Source: Nonomuraea basaltis (lineage in GTDB: Bacteria; Actinomycetota; Actinomycetes; Streptosporangiales; Streptosporangiaceae). From it: 32,606 nucleotides of DNA. Below the pieces are notes generated by a model. The model made no database searches. It was not told the DNA's origin and saw only the letters and a program-made list of their open reading frames with translations. The DNA lies in contig NZ_VCJS01000147.1 of the NCBI RefSeq assembly GCF_005893125.1, positions 1 through 32,606 on the forward strand, given 5' to 3'. Each line of letters begins with the position of its first letter. The first letter of the stretch is position 1. The translations under genes were made by a program, and so were the position numbers. Positions 23,651-31,627 of this stretch are shown in pieces.

Positions 23651-24400
23651 ATGATCGAGCTCGACCGGGCGGGACGCTCGTTCAAGGTGAAGAGGAACGT
23701 CGTCCACGCCGTACGCGACCTGTCGTTCACCGTGTCGGCCGGGGAGTTCGTCGGCTACCTCGGACCGAACGGCGCCGGCAAGTCCACCACGATCAAGATG
23801 TTGTGCGGCATTCTCACGCCCACCTCGGGCCGGGTCCTCGTGGCCGGGCTGGATCCGTCGCGCCGGCGCACCACGCTGGCGCGGCGCATCGGGGTGGTGT
23901 TCGGGCAGCGTACGACGCTGTGGTGGGACCTGCCGCTGGCCGACAGCTTCGAGCTGATCCGGCTGCTCTACAAGGTCGACCGCGCCGCGTTCAGGTCGCG
24001 GCTCGGCGAGCTGACCGAGACGCTCGACCTGGGCGCGTTCATGCGTACGCCCGTGCGGCAGCTCAGCCTGGGGCAGCGCATGCGCGGCGACCTCGCGGCG
24101 GCGCTGCTGCACGCGCCCGACGTGCTGGTGCTCGACGAGCCGACGATCGGGCTCGACGTGGTCAGCAAGGCCAGCATCCGGGAGTTCCTGCAGCGGCTCA
24201 ACGCCGAGCAGGGCACGACCGTGCTGCTGACCACGCACGACCTCGGCGACATCGAACGCCTGTGCCGCCGGGTGATGCTGATCGACCACGGGCGGCTGGC
24301 GTTCGACGGGACGCTGGACGACCTGATGGCCACCGCGCCCGACCAGTCCACGATCGAGGACGTCGTCACCCGGCTCTACACGGGCAGCGCGCTTCAGTAG
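23651..24400 (+). CDS. ABC transporter ATP-binding protein for the DUF990 exporter
   Basis: A 249-residue ATPase. ATG 23651 follows GGAG at 23641-23644. Walker A is GPNGAGKST at 38-46, Gln86 forms the Q loop in GVVFGQRTTLWWDLPLADSF, the signature is LSLGQRMRGDLAAALLH from 138, Walker B ends at Asp162-Glu163 in VLDEPTIGLDVVSK, and the switch is His196. FGQRTTLWWDLP is a recognisable mark of the COG4586 group. It is shorter than many members, which carry up to 80 more residues at the C-terminus. The three-gene set is a complete transporter; the direction is probably export and the substrate unknown. The stop overlaps the convergent gene by seven bases. Confidence 0.93.
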   Translation: MIELDRAGRSFKVKRNVVHAVRDLSFTVSAGEFVGYLGPNGAGKSTTIKMLCGILTPTSGRVLVAGLDPSRRRTTLARRIGVVFGQRTTLWWDLPLADSFELIRLLYKVDRAAFRSRLGELTETLDLGAFMRTPVRQLSLGQRMRGDLAAALLHAPDVLVLDEPTIGLDVVSKASIREFLQRLNAEQGTTVLLTTHDLGDIERLCRRVMLIDHGRLAFDGTLDDLMATAPDQSTIEDVVTRLYTGSALQ

Positions 24401-24879
24401 TAGCTGCCCTCCGGCGCGGCCTCGTAGTCCTCGTCCATGTCGTCGCGCTGGCGCGACCAGCGCGACGGCATCAGCACCGGGATGAACAGCGCCACACCCA
24501 GCAGGGCGAACACGCCCGTCGTGAGCATGGCTCTGGCGCCCGCGCCGGCCTCCCTGACGATCTGGTTCACCGACTGGTCGGCCGGAATCAGGGAAAGGGC
24601 CCGGTTCGTGTCGAGCGCGTAGACGACCGTCCACGCCAGCAGGACCATCGACGGCACGAACGTCGCCAGCGGCGACACCCTGCCCGCCACCACGAGTCCG
24701 ACGACCAGGCCGACCGCGGCCATCGCGCCGAGCGCGATCCACAGTTGCTGGCTGTCCGGAGCAGTCCCCGTCGCCGCACCGCCGACGGCCTGTTGCGCAG
24801 CCCAGCCGCCGCCTCCCAGCACAGCCGCCGTCACTACAAGCCCAATGAGCAAACCAGCTATGTGCCGCAACGTTCTCAC
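24394..24879 (-). CDS. Hypothetical four-helix membrane protein
   Basis: A 161-residue protein not recognised as a named family. Helices lie at about 7-27, 46-66, 70-90 and 118-137, with a segment between helices 3 and 4 (LDTNRALSLIPADQSVNQIV) that is probably outside. The C-terminal tail is strongly acidic with aromatic ends (RDDMDEDYEAAPEGSYY) and probably cytoplasmic. The Gly-rich first helix could be an uncleaved signal. The gene is convergent with the exporter ATPase and divergent from the YcnI-associated gene. ATG 24879 is taken as the start. Confidence 0.75.
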   Translation of the reverse strand: MRTLRHIAGLLIGLVVTAAVLGGGGWAAQQAVGGAATGTAPDSQQLWIALGAMAAVGLVVGLVVAGRVSPLATFVPSMVLLAWTVVYALDTNRALSLIPADQSVNQIVREAGAGARAMLTTGVFALLGVALFIPVLMPSRWSRQRDDMDEDYEAAPEGSYY

Positions 24880-24949
24880 CTCTATGTCAACGCGATCGGC
24901 ACGACCCTAGCGACAAATGTCATAAAGCGACCAGGCCTTGCGAACTCGA

Positions 24950-24979
24950 GGTCTCACGAGACCCCTGCCCCGTGAGACC
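24950..24979. promoter_or_regulatory. Inverted repeat GGTCTCAC...GTGAGACC before the YcnI gene pair
   Basis: GGTCTCAC at 24950-24957 and GTGAGACC at 24972-24979 are perfect inverted repeats. GAGACC at 24958-24963 also pairs with GGTCTC of the first arm. The element ends 13 bases before ATG 24993. It could be an operator for a metal-responsive or other dimeric regulator, or a hairpin in the 5' leader; which is not decidable from sequence. Confidence 0.4.
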
Positions 24980-24992
24980 ATGTGGCACACCC

Positions 24993-25526
24993 ATGCGTGC
25001 CCAACTCCCCCTCAGGCTCGCGCGGACGGCCGCCTTCTCCGCCGTCTGCGTGACCCTCGCCGCGCTCGCCCACATGCTGGGCGGCGGCTCGGGGCCCGCG
25101 CCGTGGGCCGCCGGGCTGGGCCTCGCGGCGGTGGCCTGTCTGGGGCTGGCGTTGTGCGGCCGGGAGCGCTCCGCCACGACGATCAACGCCGTGCTCGTCG
25201 CGGCGCAGCTCGGACTGCACGAGCTGTTCGCGGGCGACGGCACGGCCTACGTCATGGTGCACGGGCACGGGCAGGGCCTGGCGGTCAACGCGGGCATGCT
25301 GCTCGCCCACCTGACGGCCACCCTGATCACGGGCCTGTGGCTGGCGCGCGGCGAGGCCGCGCTCTGGTCGCTGCTGCGCCGCCTCGGCCGCCGGCTCGTC
25401 CTGCTGCGGCCGGTCGCGGTGCCCGCCGTACGCCCGTACGCGCCGATCGTCCACACCCGGGTCGTCCCGATCCAGCCGGGTGTCCGGCACTGCCTGGCCA
25501 GGCGTGGTCCTCCACTTCCCGCCTGA
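24993..25526 (+). CDS. Small membrane protein paired with YcnI
   Basis: A 177-residue protein. ATG 24993 is preferred to the upstream GTG 24972, which is part of the inverted repeat, though neither has a clear ribosome site. Helices are at about 10-27, 36-53, 58-75 and 100-118. Histidines cluster near the middle (HELFAGDGTAYVMVHGHGQG and LLAHLTATLITGLWLARGEA). The basic C-terminal third is probably cytoplasmic. A similar small His-containing membrane protein recurs next to YcnI genes in actinobacteria as far as I recall, so a copper-linked role is suggested but unproven. The YcnI gene follows after 46 bases. Confidence 0.75.
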   Translation: MRAQLPLRLARTAAFSAVCVTLAALAHMLGGGSGPAPWAAGLGLAAVACLGLALCGRERSATTINAVLVAAQLGLHELFAGDGTAYVMVHGHGQGLAVNAGMLLAHLTATLITGLWLARGEAALWSLLRRLGRRLVLLRPVAVPAVRPYAPIVHTRVVPIQPGVRHCLARRGPPLPA

Positions 25527-25572
25527 CCATCTGACACCCGTTTTTCCTCATTCAGCCAAGTGGAGTTTCGCC

Positions 25573-26289
25573 ATGTCCTTCGTACGCCGTACCGCGACCG
25601 TGCTCGCGGCCGCCACCGCCCTCACCGCCGGCCTGGCCCTGCCCGCGCTGGCCCATGTCACCATCCAGCCGGGCACCGCCGAGCAGGGCGGGTTCACCAA
25701 GGTCGCCTTCCGGGTGCCGAACGAGCGCGACAACGCCTCGACCACCAAGATCGAAGTCTCTTTCCCCACCGACCATCCGCTGGCGTTCGTGTCGGTCAAG
25801 CCCGTGCCCGGGTGGGAGGTGAAGGTGACCGAGAGCAAGCTGCCCACGCCGGTCAAGACCGAATACGGGGAGCTGGAGGAGGCCGTCACCAAGGTCGTCT
25901 GGTCGGGCGGCAAGGTCAACCCCGGAGAGTTCCAGGAGTTCGAAGTGTCCATGGGGCAGTTGCCCAAGGACACGGACCAGTTGATGTTCCCGACGAAGCA
26001 GACGTACTCGAACGGGGAGGTGGTGGACTGGTCCGAGGCCCCGAAGGCGGACGGCACCGAGGCCGAGCACCCCGCCCCGCTGCTCAAGCTGGTCCCCGCG
26101 GCCGCTGCCGGCGCCACCCCCTCCGCATCGACCGCCCCGGCGGCCGCCGCGCCGTCGGTGGCTCCGTCCGCAGCGGACTCGTCCGCCTCTGACGGCACCG
26201 CTCGCTTCCTGGGTGGCGCCGGGCTCGCGGTCGGCATCATCGGCATCGCGACAGCCACCATCGCCCTCCGCCGCCGCCCATCCGCCTGA
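25573..26289 (+). CDS. YcnI-like copper-binding protein (DUF1775)
   Basis: A 238-residue exported protein. ATG 25573 has GGAG seven bases upstream. The signal peptide ends PALA at residue 27, so the mature protein begins with His28 (HVTIQPGTAEQGGFTKVAF). That N-terminal His is the copper ligand of the YcnI family. The DUF1775 domain runs to about 160, including VPNERDNASTTKIEVSFPTD and VKPVPGWEVKV. A Pro/Ala/Ser-rich linker leads to a membrane helix (GGAGLAVGIIGIATATIAL) and a basic RRRPSA end, so it is anchored on the outer face of the membrane. The likely role is copper capture or trafficking outside the cell. A strong terminator follows. Confidence 0.93.
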   Translation: MSFVRRTATVLAAATALTAGLALPALAHVTIQPGTAEQGGFTKVAFRVPNERDNASTTKIEVSFPTDHPLAFVSVKPVPGWEVKVTESKLPTPVKTEYGELEEAVTKVVWSGGKVNPGEFQEFEVSMGQLPKDTDQLMFPTKQTYSNGEVVDWSEAPKADGTEAEHPAPLLKLVPAAAAGATPSASTAPAAAAPSVAPSAADSSASDGTARFLGGAGLAVGIIGIATATIALRRRPSA

Positions 26290-26343
26290 CCCGGAGCTAC
26301 AGCCGGGTCGCCTGCCAATCACGGGCACCCGGCCGGCAAGGGG

Positions 26344-26379
26344 CGGGCCGCGCCAGGCTAGGGAAGCTGGCGCGGCCCG
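26344..26379 (+). terminator. Strong terminator hairpin after the YcnI gene
   Basis: CGGGCCGCGCCAG at 26344-26356 pairs perfectly with CTGGCGCGGCCCG at 26367-26379, a 13-bp stem with a ten-base loop, 54 bases after the stop. It is the strongest hairpin noticed in the window. The rest of the gap to 26656 holds repeated ATGCACC sequences and one weak short frame. Confidence 0.8.
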
Positions 26380-26519
26380 TTCGCCGGGGAACCATCCCAT
26401 GCCCTGGAGGTGGCCGGCGAGATCAGCGGTGGGCGGCGAACATGCACCGCAGGTGAGATATGCACCATGCGTCAAGGTCAACGAGACAGGAGTGCATCTT
26501 CTGACGGGGGAGTAGCGCC

Positions 26520-26660
26520 ATGACTGCCGAATTAGTCAGTCCAGCAGCCGAACGGCGGAGGCGAGGTGGCGCTGCCGCTCGATCTGCCGAACCTCTACCT
26601 GTACGCCACGGCCGGCCCCGCGGTGCGGGGCCCACGCGGGCTGGTACAAATGGGGCATGA
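26520..26660 (+). CDS. Doubtful 46-residue frame before the small membrane protein
   Basis: ATG 26520 follows GGGGGAG by seven bases, and the frame ends in a TGA overlapping the ATG of the next gene (ATGA), which is the layout of a coupled pair. The product begins MTAELVSPAAERRRRGGAAA, is Arg/Pro-rich and resembles nothing I know. Base composition alone could produce such a frame. It may instead be untranslated leader. Confidence 0.25.
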   Translation: MTAELVSPAAERRRRGGAAARSAEPLPVRHGRPRGAGPTRAGTNGA

Positions 26661-26953
26661 GCGGATCCGTCGGGTATCCCCCGCAGCCGAACATGCCGTC
26701 GGCCCGGCGTGTCTACAGTCGGACGTACCGTGTGTGGGCCCACGTGCTCCTGTGGACGCCGATCGCGCTCACGGTGGCCGGTGTCGTCCTCGGCTTGGGG
26801 CTGTTCGCAGCCGCTGACGCCGACCCGACGTCCAGTTCGTCCGCGCTCGGCTATCTCGGCCTCGTCGTGTGGGGCGGCCTCGCGGTCCTGTCGCCGGTCC
26901 TGCTCGGGTCGTTCATCGCCGGGCTGGTCATGCTGATCCGCACGCGCAGCTGA
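26657..26953 (+). CDS. Hypothetical two-helix membrane protein
   Basis: A 98-residue protein not assigned to a family. A short Pro/Gln-containing start (MSGSVGYPPQPNMPSARRVY) is followed by a basic segment, a helix at about 28-51 (VLLWTPIALTVAGVVLGLGL), a short Asp/Ser loop, a second helix at about 63-92, and an RTRS tail. The topology suggests both ends in the cytoplasm. A hairpin directly after the stop supports it as a real transcription unit. There is no functional clue from neighbours. Confidence 0.65.
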   Translation: MSGSVGYPPQPNMPSARRVYSRTYRVWAHVLLWTPIALTVAGVVLGLGLFAAADADPTSSSSALGYLGLVVWGGLAVLSPVLLGSFIAGLVMLIRTRS

Positions 26954-26954
26954 G

Positions 26955-26983
26955 GTCGCGGCGGGACGCGGCCCCGCCTCGAC
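26955..26983 (+). terminator. Terminator hairpin after the small membrane protein
   Basis: GTCG-c-GGCGGG at 26955-26965 pairs with CCCGCC-t-CGAC at 26973-26983, ten pairs with one mismatch and a seven-base loop, starting two bases after the stop codon. From 26984 to about 27185 I see no gene that I can support. Confidence 0.6.
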
Positions 26984-27189
26984 ATGCTCCAGGCCGGCCG
27001 CCTGGACGACGTCGTGGCCCCGGAGGAATCAGATGGGAGCTGGGCCGGTGCGTGGTCGGCCCATCGAACACACCCTTGTGCGTCCTGACCGTGTACGGGG
27101 CCAGGTGCGCCGCCGACGCCGCCCAAGCGTTTTGCGCCATCCCGGCACCCGATCACAGGGTCCGACGTGCCATCGAAGGGGACGTTCCC

Positions 27190-27227
27190 GAGATAATGCA
27201 TCCTTGGGCGGTGGCGGATATTATCTC
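27190..27227. promoter_or_regulatory. Operator region of the GntR gene
   Basis: GAGATAAT at 27190-27197 and ATTATCTC at 27220-27227 form a perfect inverted repeat 22 bases apart, in an A/T-rich stretch 34 bases before the GntR start. Overlapping the left arm, ATAATGCATCCT at 27193-27204 matches 10 of 12 bases of the palindrome ATGATGCATCAT found before the downstream ABC operon. Autoregulation by GntR is inferred. Confidence 0.5.
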
Positions 27228-27260
27228 CGCACAGCAGACCGACAGAGAAGCGGGGACACG

Positions 27261-27923
27261 ATGAGCGCGGCAGTTCCTCGCACAGCGCAGGAGACCGTCG
27301 CCGAGTATTTGCGCTCGGAGATTCTCGCGGGACGACTTGCCGCTGGCAGCCGGCTTCAGCAGTCCGAGATCGCACAGCGCCTGGGTGTCAGCATCACGCC
27401 CGTCCGCGAAGCGTTCCGCGACCTCGTGATGGAGGGCCTCGTCGATTTCGACCGCTTCAGAGGCGCGGTCGTGCATGTCCCTTCGATCGCTGAGCTGGAC
27501 GAGATCTTCATGATTCGTCAGCGACTGATCCCGCTCTCGTGCGAGCTCGGCGTTTCCCGGATAACGCCTGAAGAGCTCGACGAGTGCGAGAGCCTCATGC
27601 GACAGATCGAAGCCGCCGACGCGGTGACGTGGAGCATCCTCAACCGGCAGTTCCACCGGATCCTTGATCACGCAGCCGGCAACGGCCGACTGACGGAGAT
27701 CCTCTGGCGTCTGGCCGACGTGGCAACGTTGTACATCCATCTGACGCTCGAGGACAACACCCATCGTCGCGACGATGCCGAGCGCGAGCACCGCGAGCTG
27801 CTGGATGCCTATCGGAACGGGGACGCGGCGGTCGCTACCCGCGTTCAGCTGGAGCACTTCGAGGGCACAACCCGGGCAGCGCGGGAGAAGCTGATGGAGA
27901 AGGCTGCGTCGACCGGCGGCTAG
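27261..27923 (+). CDS. GntR-family regulator, FadR/FCD subgroup
   Basis: A 220-residue regulator. The winged helix-turn-helix (about 8-75) has ETVAEYLRSEILAGRLAAGS and IAQRLGVSITPVREAFRDLV. The FCD effector domain (about 80-212) keeps candidate metal ligands His132 (NRQFHRILDH), His177 (EREHREL) and His199 (QLEHFEG). ATG 27261 is preferred; an in-frame ATG at 27033 with a ribosome site would add an Arg-rich stretch across the operator, which looks non-coding. FCD regulators usually bind small carboxylates or related metabolites. Motif sharing suggests it controls the ABC operon at 28.5 kb. Codon use is less G/C-biased than in genes to the left. Its TAG stop is directly followed, in the same frame, by IS-derived sequence. 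Confidence 0.92.
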   Translation: MSAAVPRTAQETVAEYLRSEILAGRLAAGSRLQQSEIAQRLGVSITPVREAFRDLVMEGLVDFDRFRGAVVHVPSIAELDEIFMIRQRLIPLSCELGVSRITPEELDECESLMRQIEAADAVTWSILNRQFHRILDHAAGNGRLTEILWRLADVATLYIHLTLEDNTHRRDDAEREHRELLDAYRNGDAAVATRVQLEHFEGTTRAAREKLMEKAASTGG

Positions 27924-28439
27924 TACTTAAACACCCTCGCAACCGCACTCTACGTGAGAGTCGATGATCTCCTGAAGAGTGCGCCGGAGCTGGCTGCGTT
28001 GCGGCCGAGGGTCGGTATCGCTCCTGCGCTCAGTGATGCCGAGCTCGTGACGTTGGCGGTGCTGGCGGCGTTGCTGGGCTACCACTGTGAGCGTCGCCGG
28101 CTGCGTTACGCCCACGCCGAGCTGCGGGGGATGTTTCCCTACCTGCCCCAGCAGTCGGGCTACGGCGCTGACCGGGGCGAAGGCCGATGAGCGTCAGACG
28201 CTCCTCGGCTGGTGGCCGAGCACCCAGGCCAGACGTTCACCGGCGACCGCCAGTATTACGGCCGTGCCTTCGAGCGGGAGCTGACCGAGTGTGACCTGAC
28301 CCTGTTACGCCCGGCCCGCAGGGGCGAATGCCAACGAGCCGGCGCGCATCTGTTCAAGCCGCTGCGTCAGGCGATCGAGTCGATCAACCAGACCTTCAAG
28401 GGGCGGCTCGACCTGGAACGTTCTAGTCCGAGCAAGTAA
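27924..28439 (+). pseudogene. Remnant of an IS982-like transposase gene
   Basis: A decayed transposase in at least three pieces. 27924-28163 encodes the N-terminal part (LATALYVRVDDLLKSAPELA, then SDAELVTLAVLAALLGYHCE and LRGMFPYLPQQSGY). 28165 to about 28208 continues with ALTGAKADERQTLLG, but roughly 100 residues that should lie between them, including part of the catalytic core, are missing. After a frameshift near 28209 the C-terminal part follows (GDRQYYGRAFERELTECDLT, LFKPLRQAIESINQTFKGRL, DLER), ending early. No terminal inverted repeat remains on the left, where the sequence abuts the GntR stop. The family assignment is from memory of similar streptomycete transposases; the inactivity is plain from the sequence. 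Confidence 0.8.
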
Positions 28440-28487
28440 CGCAGTAGAAACAGGCAAGCAACCCCGTGGAGATTGACCGCCCCCAGG

Positions 28488-28499
28488 ATGATGCATCAT
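28488..28499. promoter_or_regulatory. Operator candidate ATGATGCATCAT before the ABC operon
   Basis: A perfect 12-base palindrome 30 bases before the start of the binding-protein gene, followed directly by a second ATGCAT-type half (GCATTCATGAT). Ten of its 12 bases recur at 27193-27204 before the GntR gene. It is probably the GntR binding site controlling this operon (inference). Confidence 0.55.
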
Positions 28500-28528
28500 G
28501 CATTCATGATCCAGGAAGAGGTAGTGAC

Positions 28529-29911
28529 ATGGTGGAACGCAGCAGGGCTCGGCTTAGTAGGTCGGCCGCGGAACTCTTTCGTGGGGCGCGCGCACGACCG
28601 CCGCAACCGCCGTGATCACCGTCGCCCTGGGTCTGTCAGCGTGCGGGTCGAGCGACTCGGCGGGCAGCGGATCGCAGGCTTCGGCAGACCCAGCAGCCTT
28701 CGTCCCGAGCGCGGGCGCCCAGGTACCTACCGTCGACCTGAAGTTTGGTATGAAGCCCTTCCCGGACTCCACCTTCTACGCCATCGGTATAAAGAGGGGC
28801 TACTTCGACGCCGTCGGCCTGAACATCGTGCCGAAGCCGTTCGGTACCGCCGTGACGCCCGACAACGTCGTCGCGCTGCTGAAGAACGGCGACGTTGACA
28901 TCGTGACGATCAACGGCCCGACCATGGTCAAGTACATGGCCCAGGTGCCCGACGAGCGGATGTTCGGCTTCGGTGACACCTACGAGGCGACGTACCTGCT
29001 GGCCTCGCCGAAGTCGGGCGTCAAGTCGGCGGCCGAGCGCATCAAGGCCGGCGAAGACCCGGCCAAGGCGATCCACGACGCCATGGAGGAGGTCAAGGGC
29101 CGAGCGGTCGCGTTCAACAACACCGGCTCGCAGCGGGTCTTCCTGAACACGATCTTCAAAGAAGGCGACATGACCTTCAAAGACGTCAAGCTCACCGTGA
29201 CCGACGACGCCAAGATAGTGCAGCTGGCTATGGGCGGTCAGATCGAGTTCGCCACGCCCGACGGCGCGGGTCAGAACGTCCAGCTGCTCAAGCAGGGCTG
29301 GTACCCGGTGGTGTCGGTGACCGATCTCGCGGCAGTGCCGGGCAATGAAGCCGTCGTGTCCGCCTCGCTATCGAATGAAGGCCCGGCCGCACTCAACGGC
29401 TACCTCAAGAACAACACCGAGACGGCGTTGCGGTTCCTGTCGGTGATGTACCGCATCATCGATGAGATCGAGAAGAACCCCGACTCTGCGCTCGCCGACC
29501 AGCTGCCGTACCTGAACTCGCGGAGTGGCGCGAACCTGGACGTTGAGGGACTGAAGCAAATCTACAGCGTTCATCGACCCGCTGTCGGGATTTGCCGCTC
29601 AGCCTCAATTCTGGGGTGCTACGGGTTCCAGCCCGCGGAATGCGGAGACGGTCTACGGCGCACAGGTCAAGGCTGCCCAGGACGGTGGCATCCTGCCGAG
29701 CGGCAAGACATTCAACGTGAAGGACTACTTCGTCGGCGGCGAGTACCACCAGATCATGACGAAGCTGAAGGCCGACTACGACGCACTACTGCCCAAGGCT
29801 TCCGGTCTCACTGGCGACAAGCAGACACTCGCCACCAAGGCCGCACAGTACTACGAGTGGGTTGACTACCTGGACGCGTACCGACTGCTCAAGCAGGCAA
29901 CCGGTTCATGA
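28529..29911 (+). pseudogene. NMT1/taurine-type ABC substrate-binding lipoprotein with two frameshifts
   Basis: The natural start is ATG 28529, seven bases after AGGAAGAGG (MVERSRARLSRSAAELFRGA). The frame is lost in a GGGGCGCGCGC run at 28583-28593; removing one GC unit restores RTTAATAVITVALGLSAC, a proper signal peptide with lipobox. The middle then reads well (VDLKFGMKPFPDSTFYAIGI, KRGYFDAVGLNIV, NGDVDIVTING) until about 29569, where one extra G breaks it. In the next frame FIDPLSGFAAQPQFWGATGS through YYEWVDYLDAYRLLKQATGS completes the protein at 29911, overlapping the permease start. Corrected length is 459 residues. It would bind a nitrate/sulfonate/taurine-like or aromatic ligand. Either the gene is inactivated or these are sequence errors; the rest of the operon is intact. 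Confidence 0.85.
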
Positions 29912-30738
29912 CCCCGCTCAGTATCGCGACTGGGTGGACCGGGATGTCCCGGGCCATCGAGCGCCTGCGTGCCGCCGTTCCCGCAGCGCTGGGCGTCGGG
30001 TTGTTCGTCCTTGTGTGGGAGTCGCTCAGCAGGCAGTTCGACCCCGTGCAGTTGCCGCCACCCGCCGACGTGTGGCAGGCCCTCAAGCAAGGATGGGATG
30101 ACATCCCGGCGTTGGACTACGTCGGCTTCCAGACCGGTGGCATCAAGGAGGCGCTGCTCTACACCACCAAGAACGTGTTGGTCGGCGCCAGTATCGGGAC
30201 GCTCGCCGGCATCGTCGTCGGCGCCGTCGTCGGCGCATTCCGGACAGCAGCTGCGGTGCTCGGGCCACCGCTCATCGTGCTCGGAGCAACACCCGTCTTG
30301 GTGATCCTGCCGTTCATCCTCATATGGTTCGGCACGAACGCCATCGCCCAGTCCTCGCTGGTCATCATGTTCACCTTCATGACCGTCGCCGCGGTGACAC
30401 AGATGGCCGTATCGAATATCGGGCCGCACTACGTGCAGTTCGGCTCCTGCCTCGGAGCGAGCAAGGGATACCTGTTCCGACACGTGATCATGCCAGCGAC
30501 AGGGCCGGCGGTACTCGGCGGCGTGCGGGTGTCCCTGGCCCTGGGTTGGAGCTTCGCGACTGTCTCCGAGCTGATCGGGGGACAGCACGGGGCCGGCAAG
30601 TTGATCCAGGCGATGGCGCAGTTGCAGCGCACCGACGTGGTCATCGCCGCCGTAATCGCGCTCTCGCTTGTCGCCCTGGTGATCGACGCCCTTGTCTCGG
30701 GCGCCGGCCATTGGCTGACTCGATGGCAGGAGAACTGA
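29908..30738 (+). CDS. ABC permease (TauC/SsuC type), first subunit
   Basis: A 276-residue membrane subunit whose ATG overlaps the frame-corrected stop of the binding-protein gene (ATGA). About six helices occur, beginning VPAALGVGLFVLVWESLSRQ. The ATPase-contact loop is SCLGASKGYLFRHVIMPATG near 187-206, and LALGWSFATVSELIGG is the conserved block that follows. This is the BPD_transp_1 fold of nitrate/sulfonate/taurine importers. A second, different permease follows the ATPase, so a heterodimer is likely. Confidence 0.92.
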   Translation: MTPLSIATGWTGMSRAIERLRAAVPAALGVGLFVLVWESLSRQFDPVQLPPPADVWQALKQGWDDIPALDYVGFQTGGIKEALLYTTKNVLVGASIGTLAGIVVGAVVGAFRTAAAVLGPPLIVLGATPVLVILPFILIWFGTNAIAQSSLVIMFTFMTVAAVTQMAVSNIGPHYVQFGSCLGASKGYLFRHVIMPATGPAVLGGVRVSLALGWSFATVSELIGGQHGAGKLIQAMAQLQRTDVVIAAVIALSLVALVIDALVSGAGHWLTRWQEN

Positions 30739-30739
30739 G

Positions 30740-31627
30740 ATGGCACGACCTTTGTCCTCCGATACGACTGGGCCGGCGAAGGAGCATGACTGCGCCGTGG
30801 AGCCGACCCACTCCGGCCCGATCTCGGCGCCTGCCGGTGGTGGGCCGCTGGAGCCACCACCGGCGATCCATCTCGAGCAGGTCAGTAAGACCTTCCGCCT
30901 CGAGTCGGGTAAGACGGTGGAAGCCGTCCGAGGCGTCGACCTTGAGATCCCGAAGGGCGACTTTGTTTGCCTGCTCGGCCCGTCGGGACACGGCAAGTCG
31001 ACCCTGCTGAACATGCTGGCCGGTTTCATGAAGCCAACTAGTGGCGTGCTGCGCGAGCTCGGTAAGCCCATCACCGGACCCGGCCCCGAGCGCGGCGTCG
31101 TCTTCCAGCGGGACACCCTGTTCCTCTGGAAGCGCGTGGAGGCGAACGTCGAGTTCGGCCTGAAGGCACGCGGCATCCCGAAGGAGAACAGGAAGCAGAC
31201 CGTCCAGCACTACCTGGAACTGACCGGTCTGGAGTCGTTCGCCAAGGCATGGCCGAAACAGCTCTCGGGTGGCATGCGGCGACGCGTCGCCATCGCGATG
31301 GTGTTCGCCAACGAACCGCAGGTGCTGCTGATGGATGAGCCCTTCGTCGGCCTGGACATCGCACGTCGGGCTGATCTCTATGCAGTCCTGCAGCGCTTGC
31401 ACCAGGAGTCCGGCTGCACCGTCGTGTTCATCACCCACGAGATCGACGAGGCACTCACGCTCGGCGACCGCATTCTGGTCATGGTGCGTGGACAGGTGGC
31501 GCTTGATGAACCTATTCCGCTGGCGAGGCCCCGGGGAGCCGCCGAGATCACGTCGCCAGAGGCCCAGGCACTCAAGGCGGCGGTGATCAACGCAATGAGC
31601 GGCGTCGTCACGGACGACGAACGATGA
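30740..31627 (+). CDS. ABC importer ATPase (TauB/SsuB type)
   Basis: A 295-residue ATPase with an extra N-terminal stretch of about 40 residues rich in Pro and Gly. AGGAG lies before ATG 30740. Walker A is GPSGHGKST at 80-88, Gln123 lies in VVFQRDTLFLWKRVEANVEF, the signature is LSGGMRRRVAIAM from 175, Walker B is VLLMDEPFVGLDIARRADL with Asp199-Glu200, and the switch His233 is in FITHEIDEAL. All catalytic residues are present. The family drives import of nitrate, sulfonates, taurine or aromatic acids. The stop overlaps the next start by four bases. Confidence 0.94.
   Translation: MARPLSSDTTGPAKEHDCAVEPTHSGPISAPAGGGPLEPPPAIHLEQVSKTFRLESGKTVEAVRGVDLEIPKGDFVCLLGPSGHGKSTLLNMLAGFMKPTSGVLRELGKPITGPGPERGVVFQRDTLFLWKRVEANVEFGLKARGIPKENRKQTVQHYLELTGLESFAKAWPKQLSGGMRRRVAIAMVFANEPQVLLMDEPFVGLDIARRADLYAVLQRLHQESGCTVVFITHEIDEALTLGDRILVMVRGQVALDEPIPLARPRGAAEITSPEAQALKAAVINAMSGVVTDDER

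Noticed and set aside
26984..27085. Frame reading LDMLQAGRLDDVVAPEE
   Set aside because: It looks slightly protein-like, perhaps a relic, but has no start with a ribosome site and no recognisable family.
27033..27260. N-terminal extension of the GntR protein from ATG 27033
   Set aside because: It has a ribosome site, but the encoded stretch is Arg-rich and crosses the operator-like repeats; the regulator has its normal length from ATG 27261.
28612..28644. GTG 28612 as the start of the binding-protein gene
   Set aside because: It leaves only ten residues before the lipobox Cys, too few for a signal peptide, and has no ribosome site; ATG 28529 with a frameshift explains the sequence better.
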